Of a stretch of DNA of 5,247 nucleotides, positions 1-5,247 are shown one piece after another. A program made the translations under genes and the position numbers. Each line of letters begins with the position of its first letter. The stretch's first letter is position 1. Origin of the DNA: Deltaproteobacteria bacterium. GTDB taxonomy: Bacteria > Desulfobacterota > UBA8473. Where the stretch lies: NCBI GenBank assembly GCA_030621455.1, contig JAUXHQ010000169.1, positions 1 to 5,247 on the forward strand. The letters run 5' to 3'. The notes beneath the pieces are model-generated. The model had not been told where the DNA came from. It did no database searches and was given only the letters and a program-made list of their open reading frames with translations.

Positions 1-12
1 AAACCAGATCAT

Positions 13-104
13 GCTAAGAAACAAAATCAGCAGTGCTTTGGAGTGCATTCCTTAATTTTAGGCACTTTAGGCACTTCAAACTTTAGGCACTCAAGATTCT
101 TAGC
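13..104. repeat. Nested inverted-repeat element enclosing the TTTAGGCACT copies
   Basis: GCTAAGAA (13-20) is the exact reverse complement of TTCTTAGC (97-104). Inside this pair, AGTGC at 32-36 and 42-46 can pair with GCACT at 62-66, 71-75 and 87-91. A fold with 13-20/97-104 outside, 32-36/87-91 next and 42-46/71-75 inside is geometrically consistent. It could be a dispersed extragenic element, a structured 3' RNA end, or coincidence; at least the 8-bp outer pair and the repeated words are directly visible. Confidence 0.5.
57..91. repeat. Three direct copies of TTTAGGCACT
   Basis: Perfect 10-base copies lie at 57-66, 66-75 and 82-91. The first two share one base, giving a 9-base period; the third begins 16 bases after the second. 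They lie in the non-coding stretch downstream of the permease gene. On the operon's strand they read AGTGCCTAAA. No reading frame of plausible protein quality covers them. Confidence 0.9.
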
Positions 105-106
105 TG

Positions 107-122
107 AAATTAGAACTAATTT
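107..122. repeat. Small AT-rich inverted repeat downstream of the permease gene
   Basis: AAATTAG (107-113) and CTAATTT (116-122) are exact reverse complements separated by AA. In RNA this can form only a weak six-pair stem with a four-base loop. On the operon strand it is not followed by a long U tract, so calling it a terminator is not justified, though it sits about 50 nt after the permease stop where one might be expected. Confidence 0.4.
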
Positions 123-172
123 TTCCGAAAGTTATAAGAAGTGTAAACCGACAAATGAAGGATGCCGGGAAT

Positions 173-988
173 CTATATACCACGTTTGGATCTCAGACCT
201 TCCAATACAAGAGAAAGAAAGAAGCAGGATCCTGCAACCATAATGATAGTTGCCCCAGAGGTCAAATTAAAGGTATACGAGAGCCAGAGCCCGATCAAGG
301 TAAAGAGAGAGTTCAGTAGCATGGAGATAACTATCATTTTGCGGAGGGATCTCGAGTAGCCTTCCGCAATGTAAGGAGCGATCGTCAATAATGCTATGAC
401 GAGGATAAGTCCCACAACACGGATAATCATCACAACTGAAAGGGCGATCATGGCCAGGAGAAGGAAGTGGAGGAACGTCACTGAGACTCCTCTTACTTTT
501 GCAAATTGTTCGTCGTAGGAGTAGGCCAAGAGGCCATTGTAGAGAAATGCTACGACGAAAACGATTACGCTGCACAGGACAAACATCATCGAAAGGTCTA
601 ATTTCGATACGGTCAGAATGCTCCCGAAGAGAAAACTCATCAAGTCCACGTTGTACCCCGGCGCCAGGTCAAGGAGAATCACCCCAAGGGCCATTCCAAG
701 GGCCCATAGCACGCCCACGATGGTATCGGACCGATACCTGGCTTTCAAGGTAACTGCCGCCATAACAACCGAAGTAAAGAGGGCAAAACCCAAGGTGGTC
801 AGTGTGTAGGGCAGCCCGAAGAAAAAAGCCAGACCGATCCCACCATATGCCGCATGCGCAATGCCGCCGGAGAGGAACGCAAGCCTATTAACAACAACGA
901 ATGTTCCGACTATACCGCAGGTGATGCTCGCGAGCAGACCGGTCAAGAGAGCGTTTCTCATAAATTCAAAGTGAAGGGCTTCGAGCAT
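173..988 (-). CDS. znuB: Zinc/manganese ABC transporter permease (ABC-3 family)
   Basis: This 271-residue integral membrane protein forms the translocation channel for the metal delivered by the ZnuA-like protein. About eight hydrophobic segments can be read (roughly 12-33, 43-58, 62-81, 90-108, 130-149, 172-189, 191-207 and 218-262, the last holding two). Family landmarks are VVNRLAFLSGGIAHA (32-46), SYDEQFAKVRGVSV (157-170, which resembles the usual DEEFARVRGV) and ALLTIAPYIAE (199-209), in the region normally conserved for ATPase coupling. Three ATGs (1003, 997, 988) and a longer frame from 1033 compete. The ATG at 988 is preferred because GGAG lies 9 nt upstream and because it sits one base after the ATPase TGA, exactly like the znuA-znuC junction. 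The choice affects only 3-15 N-terminal residues. It is the last gene of the apparent operon; no typical GC-stem-plus-U-tract terminator follows its TAG. Confidence 0.94.
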   Translation of the reverse strand: MLEALHFEFMRNALLTGLLASITCGIVGTFVVVNRLAFLSGGIAHAAYGGIGLAFFFGLPYTLTTLGFALFTSVVMAAVTLKARYRSDTIVGVLWALGMALGVILLDLAPGYNVDLMSFLFGSILTVSKLDLSMMFVLCSVIVFVVAFLYNGLLAYSYDEQFAKVRGVSVTFLHFLLLAMIALSVVMIIRVVGLILVIALLTIAPYIAEGYSRSLRKMIVISMLLNSLFTLIGLWLSYTFNLTSGATIIMVAGSCFFLSLVLEGLRSKRGI

Positions 989-989
989 A

Positions 990-1751
990 TCAGTCATCTC
1001 CATGGTGTTCCAAAACCCGATGAGGCAGCCCATGGGCTATGAGTTCCACCGGACATTGGTATGCCATCTCAAGCATGTCGGCGGTAACTTCCGGGGCGTC
1101 GTGGAAGAAAACCTGGCGATTCACACAAGCCACGGACTTTACGTAACTGGAAATAATGCTGAGATCATGGCTGACCACCAGGATGGTCATGGTCTCGTTG
1201 AGTTTTTCCAAGAGATCGTAGAGGTCGGTTTGCCCCTTAGTATCCACGCTCGAGGTCGGCTCATCCAGGAGTAGAATTTCAGGCTCATCTACGAGTGCCC
1301 TTGCGATATTTACTCTCTGCCGTTGTCCTCCGGAAAGCTGCTCAATACGGCGACTCCGTAATTCCCACATTTCCATTTGGTCCAATGCATCTTGGACGGC
1401 CGAAGTATCGGCGCTTGAGTATCTGGACCATCCTATGCCGGGTCGCAGCCTTCCCATGAGCACCACGTCAAGTACGGATATGGGGAAGGTCTTTTTCACG
1501 CCGATATCCTGAGGCACATAGCCTATACGGTGAACCACTTCCCCGGGCGGACGATCGAAAACCCGCACAGTTCCCTGATCGGGCTTTAAAAGGCCCAACA
1601 TCAACTTGAGCAAGGTGGTCTTTCCTCCTCCATTCGGACCGAGAATCGCCAAGAAATCTCCGCTATGGATCGTTAAGTTCACACCTGACAGGACTGGCGC
1701 GTCTTTGAAAGAGAACCACAGGTCTCGAATTTTTATAACAGGTGTATTCAT
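990..1751 (-). CDS. znuC: Zinc/manganese ABC transporter ATP-binding protein
   Basis: This 253-residue protein is the cytoplasmic ATPase that powers the metal importer. The nucleotide-binding domain is complete: Walker A GPNGGGKTT (38-46), Q-loop Gln81 in YVPQD, signature LSGGQRQRVNIARAL (139-153), Walker B ILLLDEP (159-165), D-loop SSVD (167-170) and H-loop His195 in VSHD. The fragment PISVLDVVLMGR (90-101) is characteristic of the Znu/Mnt/Tro ATPases. The frame extends 26 codons upstream of 1751 into znuA, but that segment has no family similarity and the conserved N-terminus begins at MNTPVIKIRDLWFSF, so the ATG at 1751 is chosen. The start follows the znuA TGA after a single base and has no good ribosome site (only AAGG 15 nt upstream), so translation is probably coupled to znuA. 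The stop is one base before the permease start. The C-terminus carries a few His (240, 244, 249, 250) of unknown meaning. Confidence 0.95.
   Translation of the reverse strand: MNTPVIKIRDLWFSFKDAPVLSGVNLTIHSGDFLAILGPNGGGKTTLLKLMLGLLKPDQGTVRVFDRPPGEVVHRIGYVPQDIGVKKTFPISVLDVVLMGRLRPGIGWSRYSSADTSAVQDALDQMEMWELRSRRIEQLSGGQRQRVNIARALVDEPEILLLDEPTSSVDTKGQTDLYDLLEKLNETMTILVVSHDLSIISSYVKSVACVNRQVFFHDAPEVTADMLEMAYQCPVELIAHGLPHRVLEHHGDD
998..1001 (-). promoter_or_regulatory. Ribosome binding site deciding the permease start
   Basis: GGAG on the minus strand, inside the end of the ATPase gene, is 9 nt from the ATG at 988 but directly abuts the ATG at 997 and overlaps the region of the ATG at 1003. Only 988 has workable spacing. 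Confidence 0.6.
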
Positions 1752-1752
1752 G

Positions 1753-2646
1753 TCATTTGAGGCCGGCCTTGAACTTCTCTGCCACGTTGCGTAAGTTATT
1801 GGCCCAGTCCGGACCAAGGGAATCGACAAAAATGACTTCTCCGCCTATGGCATTCGCGATGGTCTTGGCGCTTTTTGCCGAGAACTGGGTTTGGACAAAG
1901 ACTACCTTAATGCCCTGTTCTATCGCATGTTTGATGAGATGCTTAAGTTCCGCAGGTTTGGGTTCTTTTCCTTCGACCTCGACGGGGACCTGTTTCAACC
2001 CGTAATCACGGGCAAAGTAGCCCCAGGCAGGATGAAAAACCATAAATTCGACATCTTGCCCCTTGTCTGCAAATATTCCCCTGATCTCGGCATCTAGTTC
2101 AACGATCTCCATAATGAAGTCCTTGTAGTTGTTTTCGTAAAAGGATCGGTGAACCGGATCGACCGTCACCAAGGCCTTGAGAATATTCCGGGCCTGCAAC
2201 ATGACCAGGGGGGGAGAAAGCCACACATGCGGGTCCTTGATCCCCTGATGATGCCCCTTATCTATTGCTCTGTCATCGGCGTGATGATGAGATTTCATTG
2301 GGATTTTTTCTATACCATCTTCCGTATGCACAACGATCATCTTGGGGTTGGTAGCGACAATCTTTTTTATCCATGCCTTTTCAAACGGAACCCCGATAGC
2401 GAAATAGATGCTCGACTTAGACAGAGCTACCATCTGGTGAGGCCTGGGCTCGTAAGTTCCAGGATTAGCGCCGGGCTTGACCATGATGGATACCTCGACG
2501 AACTTGTGCCCTATCTTTTCAACAAAGTACTTCTGGGGTGCGATGCTCACGAAGACCGGAAGAGCCTCTGCCCCATTTACTCCAGTTACCCAGAGTATCC
2601 CCCAGAAACAGAAACATAATCCAGAGCTTAGCAAGAAACGGACCAT
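1753..2646 (-). CDS. znuA: Zinc/manganese ABC transporter substrate-binding protein (ZnuA/TroA family, cluster A-1)
   Basis: This 297-residue protein is the exported metal-binding component of a Zn- or Mn-type ABC importer. It opens with a hydrophobic signal segment (about 4-23) and an AEA site (26-28) suited to signal peptidase I. The cysteines at 11 and 13 lack a proper lipobox, so a soluble periplasmic protein is likely. Family motifs are VSIAPQKYFVEKI (33-45), NPGTYEPRPHQM (61-72), DPHVWLSP (138-145, ligand His140), FHPAWGYFARDYGL (204-217, ligand His205) and VDSLG (274-278, Asp275). A His/Asp-rich loop at 119-133 with five His is typical of zinc-type members. His205, rather than Glu, also favours zinc over manganese. 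Unusually, the first ligand position (the His of PHxYEP) is Gly63; His70 nearby might substitute. The ATG at 2646 has the site GAGGGAG 5 nt upstream. Its stop is separated from the ATPase start by one base. Confidence 0.93.
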   Translation of the reverse strand: MVRFLLSSGLCFCFWGILWVTGVNGAEALPVFVSIAPQKYFVEKIGHKFVEVSIMVKPGANPGTYEPRPHQMVALSKSSIYFAIGVPFEKAWIKKIVATNPKMIVVHTEDGIEKIPMKSHHHADDRAIDKGHHQGIKDPHVWLSPPLVMLQARNILKALVTVDPVHRSFYENNYKDFIMEIVELDAEIRGIFADKGQDVEFMVFHPAWGYFARDYGLKQVPVEVEGKEPKPAELKHLIKHAIEQGIKVVFVQTQFSAKSAKTIANAIGGEVIFVDSLGPDWANNLRNVAEKFKAGLK

Positions 2647-2651
2647 TAGGT

Positions 2652-2658
2652 CTCCCTC
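2652..2658 (-). promoter_or_regulatory. Ribosome binding site of znuA
   Basis: GAGGGAG on the minus strand lies 5 nt before the ATG at 2646, inside the 20-nt gap after the phosphodiesterase stop. It gives the transporter operon its own strong translation entry point even though there is no room for a promoter in the gap. Confidence 0.7.
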
Positions 2659-2667
2659 GTATGTGGT

Positions 2668-3951
2668 TTATCGAAGGTTTTCTACAATCTTGAAGACATC
2701 ACAATTGGATGGGTTCTCGGGGATACAAAAATACCGGTGGCTCTTGACAAGCAGGAATGCGTCGTCCTGTGTGTGTTTTCCCGTAAAGATAGTGGATTGA
2801 GAAAGTCTTTCCGGTTGAAGCCTTGCCTTCAAATCAAACCCGTGATTTGCCAGCAAGACCAAGTCAGGGGCTTGATCGAGAAACGGCCCTGCGTATATCT
2901 CTTCTTTTCTGTACACTCCCTTTATTACCCTTTTGCCATCAACTTCAAGGGAATGAAAAAGATCGGTCAAATCCCGGACAATGGCCTCCTTGTCGTTTTT
3001 CCTAACGCTCCCGCGCGGATACTTTCCAATGGTATTGATATGCAACCTGGCCGGCTCTAGGGCAAAGGCTTTGGTCTTCTCATCTATATCATCATAGCTT
3101 GCAGTGGGGAGTCTCCTCAGGTTCAGAAATCCGGTTTTTCTCAAGTAATAATTTATGTAAACAGTCCTGTCCATCCTTTCGAAACCATGATCAGAAAGGA
3201 CAATCAAGGAATCCTCGGGTTGCATTCTCCATACAATCTCTCCGATTACCTGATCGATATCATTAAAATATTGCAGAAAGGTGTTATGGTATGGATGGTC
3301 GCGGTCTTCATAGGCCCCCCATAGGAAGTGTGCAAGCCTGTCCGTTCCCGTGAAAACGAGCATGAAAAGGCCCCAGTCTTCTTTGTCCCATAGGTAACGA
3401 TAGGTACTTATCCTTGCCTCGAGTGTCCGGTTTAAATCATCGATGAAGAGCTCCATCGACTCATGACCCTTCTCGGCGTCGACATCTATACGGTAGTCGA
3501 GTCTTTTCAGTTCGGGAAGCAATGACGAAGGATAGACCGCCTTTTCAAGGTCGATGGCCACAAACCCGGAAATGAGAACGCCATTGATTTGATTCGCCGG
3601 GTATGTTCCGGGTACGTTGATGACGGCGGATTTCCCCTTTTGCTCAGAATTCCAGAAAGGTATCCCATGGAGGTTGGAAAAATTCGGGAAATAGAGGCGA
3701 TACGTCCCCGGCACTAGGTCCATGAATCCATAAATGCCATGCTCACCAGGGTTTTTTCCGGTTATGATAGAACCCCATGCAACAGGAGAAATATCAGGTA
3801 TGGATGACTCCATCTGCCGAAAGACGCCCTCCCCGATTAAGGCCTTCATATTCGGCATAGTCCCGCTGGCTGAGAGATCCTTTACCATCGAATAGGGAAC
3901 ACCATCGAGGCCGATGATGATCAAACGCTTATCTGCAGAAAGAAGGGTCAT
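2668..3951 (-). CDS. Alkaline phosphatase superfamily hydrolase, type I phosphodiesterase/nucleotide pyrophosphatase family
   Basis: This 427-residue protein belongs to the metal-dependent phosphodiesterase/nucleotide pyrophosphatase branch of the alkaline phosphatase superfamily. All expected active-site positions are visible: Asp16 in IIIGLDG, Ser61 in AWGSIITG (position of the Ser/Thr nucleophile), Asp204 and His208 in GTDRLAHF, Asp254-His255 in LSDHGF, and His393 in TGKHTQDD. TGKNPGEHGIYGF (64-76) is the usual motif after the nucleophile. Two divalent metals, commonly zinc, are expected from the family. There is no signal peptide or membrane segment, so it is probably cytoplasmic. The C-terminus is short: it ends about 35 residues after the last metal His, in DVFKIVENL, where longer relatives carry a DxAPTIL-like motif. 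The ATG at 3951 has a modest GAAGG site 9 nt upstream. The gene starts 18 nt after engB and ends 20 nt before znuA. The substrate is unknown; a nucleotide, sugar-nucleotide or phospholipid-headgroup ester are all possible. Confidence 0.88.
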   Translation of the reverse strand: MTLLSADKRLIIIGLDGVPYSMVKDLSASGTMPNMKALIGEGVFRQMESSIPDISPVAWGSIITGKNPGEHGIYGFMDLVPGTYRLYFPNFSNLHGIPFWNSEQKGKSAVINVPGTYPANQINGVLISGFVAIDLEKAVYPSSLLPELKRLDYRIDVDAEKGHESMELFIDDLNRTLEARISTYRYLWDKEDWGLFMLVFTGTDRLAHFLWGAYEDRDHPYHNTFLQYFNDIDQVIGEIVWRMQPEDSLIVLSDHGFERMDRTVYINYYLRKTGFLNLRRLPTASYDDIDEKTKAFALEPARLHINTIGKYPRGSVRKNDKEAIVRDLTDLFHSLEVDGKRVIKGVYRKEEIYAGPFLDQAPDLVLLANHGFDLKARLQPERLSQSTIFTGKHTQDDAFLLVKSHRYFCIPENPSNCDVFKIVENLR

Positions 3952-3970
3952 TCGGTCAAACCTTCAAATA

Positions 3971-4552
3971 CTATATCCCTGTAAACAACAGGATCTGTTC
4001 CCATACATCCTCTTTCCCCTCCCGGGTAATTGCTGAGAAGGGAATGATCTCGTTACCTTTTGGGAGTGACTTCTTAATAATCTCAATCTGTTTCTTTGAC
4101 TTTGTCTTGGACAACTTGTCGACTTTGCTCAAGACTACCACTGCAGGGATATGGTATAAATCAAACCACCTGAGCAGGTCCTTGTCTTCCCGGGACGGCT
4201 CCCTCCTTACGTCGAGGATGAGGACGACCATCTTGAGGTCCTTTCTGTTAATAAGATAACCTTCCACCAGGGGCTTCCATTTCTTCCTCACTGCCAGAGG
4301 AACCTTGGCAAAGCCATAACCCGGTAAGTCTACGAACATGATATTATTATTGACACGGAAAAAGTTGATGGATTGAGTCTTGCCTGGGGTGGAACTGGTC
4401 TTGACCAGTTTTTTTCTGTTCAGCAGGACATTTATCAATGAGGATTTTCCGACGTTTGATTTGCCGGCAAAGGCCACTTCCGGGAACGGATCTTTTGGGA
4501 AGTCAAAAGGCTTCCATGCGCTTGCCACGAACTCTGCGGAGGTTATCTTCAC
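3971..4552 (-). CDS. engB: Ribosome biogenesis GTP-binding protein EngB (YihA/YsxC)
   Basis: This is a 193-residue TRAFAC-class GTPase of the EngB family, which assists late assembly of the large ribosomal subunit in the cytoplasm and is essential in several model bacteria. The length is normal for the family. The G motifs are complete: G1 GKSNVGKSS (30-38), the switch I region STPGKTQSINF (54-64), G3 DLPGYGFA (75-82), G4 SKVDK (142-146) and G5 FSA (172-174). SKVD replaces the more usual TKxD, a conservative change. The start is GTG at 4552, chosen because the strong ribosome site AAGGGGTGA lies 6 nt upstream and the N-terminus MKITSAEFVASA matches the family's usual start. It follows the aminotransferase by 37 nt and precedes the phosphodiesterase gene by 18 nt, so co-transcription with both is likely. 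No functional link between EngB and the metal transporter is implied by the sequence. Confidence 0.97.
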   Translation of the reverse strand: MKITSAEFVASAWKPFDFPKDPFPEVAFAGKSNVGKSSLINVLLNRKKLVKTSSTPGKTQSINFFRVNNNIMFVDLPGYGFAKVPLAVRKKWKPLVEGYLINRKDLKMVVLILDVRREPSREDKDLLRWFDLYHIPAVVVLSKVDKLSKTKSKKQIEIIKKSLPKGNEIIPFSAITREGKEDVWEQILLFTGI

Positions 4553-4558
4553 TTGAAA

Positions 4559-4567
4559 TCACCCCTT
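4559..4567 (-). promoter_or_regulatory. Ribosome binding site of engB
   Basis: On the minus strand the sequence AAGGGGTGA matches the consensus AAGGAGGTGA closely and sits 6 nt before a GTG codon. No ATG near the site is in frame, so this fixes GTG at 4552 as the start. Confidence 0.8.
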
Positions 4568-4589
4568 ATAGTCAAGATGCCACATGAAG

Positions 4590-5247
4590 TCAGGGATTAA
4601 GATAACGTCCGATTCGATCCATTGCTTCTCCGATTTTCTCCAGTGAATTCGCATAGGAGAAACGGATATATCCCTCAGCGTTGCTTCCGAAATCAATCCC
4701 CGGTGTTACCCCGACCTTTGCGTTTTCCAGGATGTCAAACGCTAATTTATAGGAATCCTTCGAAAACATTTTGGCATTGGCAAGGACATAAAAGGCACCG
4801 GTCGGTTCTATGGTGATTCCGAATCCGATTTCCTTGAGCCTGGAAATCATAAATTTCCTTCTCTTATCATAGACCTCTTTCATCTTTGCTACCTCATCCC
4901 CCGTCTCTTTCAGCGCTGCGATCCCCGCCCATTGAACAAAGGCATTTGCGGATATCAGGAAGTTCTGATGGATCTTTTGGAGGGGACGGATGAATTCCAT
5001 GGGAACAATCGTATACCCCAATCTCCATCCGGTCATGGCATAGAGTTTTGAAAAGCCATTGAGTATGAATGCCCTGTCCGTGAACTCCAGTATTGTATGC
5101 TCTCGATCTTCATATACGAGCCCGTGATAGATCTCGTCTGATATAACCATAGGGTCAAGTTGGGCTATCTTCTCCATCCTTTTGGCAGACAGTATGTTTC
5201 CTGTGGGGTTAGAAGGAGAGTTGATGATGATACCCTTCGTCTGCTTC
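4590..5247 (-). CDS. PLP-dependent aminotransferase, class I/II (aspartate aminotransferase-like), 5' end outside window
   Basis: This is the C-terminal part of a fold-type I aminotransferase, a cytoplasmic enzyme that moves an amino group between an amino acid and a 2-oxo acid using pyridoxal phosphate. The frame is open to the window edge, giving 218 complete visible codons; the ATG at 5177 is internal, because family motifs lie upstream of it. Visible in order are NSPSNPTG (visible residues about 10-17, cofactor-pocket Asn), SDEIYHGLVY (about 36-45, the Asp and Tyr that contact PLP), SKLYAMTGWR (about 66-75, with Lys67 as the expected Schiff-base lysine), PTGAFYV (about 148-154) and YIRFSY (Arg195, the expected substrate-carboxylate arginine). 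The TGA stop lies 37 nt before engB. All catalytic residues in the visible part are intact. The substrate cannot be settled from sequence; an aspartate/aromatic or PatA-like enzyme is likeliest. Roughly 170-180 N-terminal residues are probably missing by comparison with typical 380-400-residue family members. Confidence 0.93.
   Translation of the reverse strand, partial: KQTKGIIINSPSNPTGNILSAKRMEKIAQLDPMVISDEIYHGLVYEDREHTILEFTDRAFILNGFSKLYAMTGWRLGYTIVPMEFIRPLQKIHQNFLISANAFVQWAGIAALKETGDEVAKMKEVYDKRRKFMISRLKEIGFGITIEPTGAFYVLANAKMFSKDSYKLAFDILENAKVGVTPGIDFGSNAEGYIRFSYANSLEKIGEAMDRIGRYLNP

Larger units (their letters stand above)
1..172. other. Non-coding left end, downstream of the permease gene
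   Basis: This AT-richer stretch follows the last gene of the operon. It holds the repeat element and the small inverted repeat described separately. Short open frames run through it on the plus strand, but they have no recognizable start signal or family motif, and I see no tRNA or other known RNA gene. Confidence 0.6.

Noticed and set aside
57..91. A CRISPR array
   Set aside because: The repeat units are only 10 bases with 0-6 bases between them; there are no spacers of normal size and no cas genes.
43..243. A small protein on the plus strand across the left-end repeats
   Set aside because: No ribosome site or recognizable motif is seen, it overlaps the permease 3' end antisense, and its sequence simply follows the repeat words.
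989..1033. A longer permease starting at 1033, 1003 or 997
   Set aside because: GGAG at 998-1001 is too close to or overlaps these starts; only the ATG at 988 has proper spacing, although the longer forms cannot be formally excluded.
1752..1829. A longer ATPase gene starting at 1829
   Set aside because: The extra 26 residues lie entirely within the end of znuA and do not resemble the family; the conserved N-terminus begins at the ATG at 1751.
2710..2745. A possible sigma70-like promoter for znuA (TTGTCA with a 17-nt spacer to TGTATC on the minus strand)
   Set aside because: The -10 half matches the consensus at only three of six positions, and it lies within the hydrolase coding sequence; chance similarity is likely.
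3769..3774. Loss of the nucleophile in the phosphodiesterase (Gly60 where many relatives have Thr or Ser after Trp)
   Set aside because: Counting back from the conserved TG motif, as in nucleotide pyrophosphatases, places the nucleophile at Ser61, which is present.
4557..4575. TTGACTATAAGG upstream of engB as a promoter
   Set aside because: TTGACT resembles a -35 box, but any -10 box at the right distance would fall at or beyond the start codon.

Overview
The window holds six protein-coding genes, all on the minus strand, so transcription runs from high to low coordinates. In that order they are: a class I/II PLP-dependent aminotransferase cut by the right edge, the ribosome-assembly GTPase EngB (YihA/YsxC), a cytoplasmic alkaline-phosphatase-superfamily phosphodiesterase, and a complete metal-uptake ABC transporter. 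The transporter consists of a ZnuA-like binding protein, a ZnuC-like ATPase and a ZnuB-like permease. The gaps are 37, 18, 20, 1 and 1 nt. This tight, co-directional packing looks like a single transcription unit, and no internal promoter is convincing.

The organism is a bacterium of moderate GC with clear Shine-Dalgarno sites. The exported binding protein carries an ordinary signal peptide and no lipobox, which fits a periplasm and so a Gram-negative cell. The overall flavour of the proteins suggests something like Desulfobacterota/deltaproteobacteria, but that is an impression from protein style, not a demonstrated placement.

The only notable non-coding stretch is the left end, about 1-172, downstream of the permease gene. 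It holds three copies of TTTAGGCACT, two AGTGC words in inverse orientation to them, and an outer perfect 8-bp inverted repeat enclosing the whole set. This could be a dispersed repeat, a structured RNA end or an extragenic palindromic element. A second small AT-rich inverted repeat lies beside it.

Functionally, the last three genes form a high-affinity Zn (or Mn) importer. The phosphodiesterase just upstream keeps all the metal-binding residues expected of its superfamily, which normally binds two divalent metals and often zinc. A metal-supply link between this enzyme and the transporter is therefore plausible but unproven. The window is mostly conserved housekeeping and transport genes. I do not see a clear new system, and the best candidates for a second look are the left-end repeat element and the hydrolase-transporter linkage.
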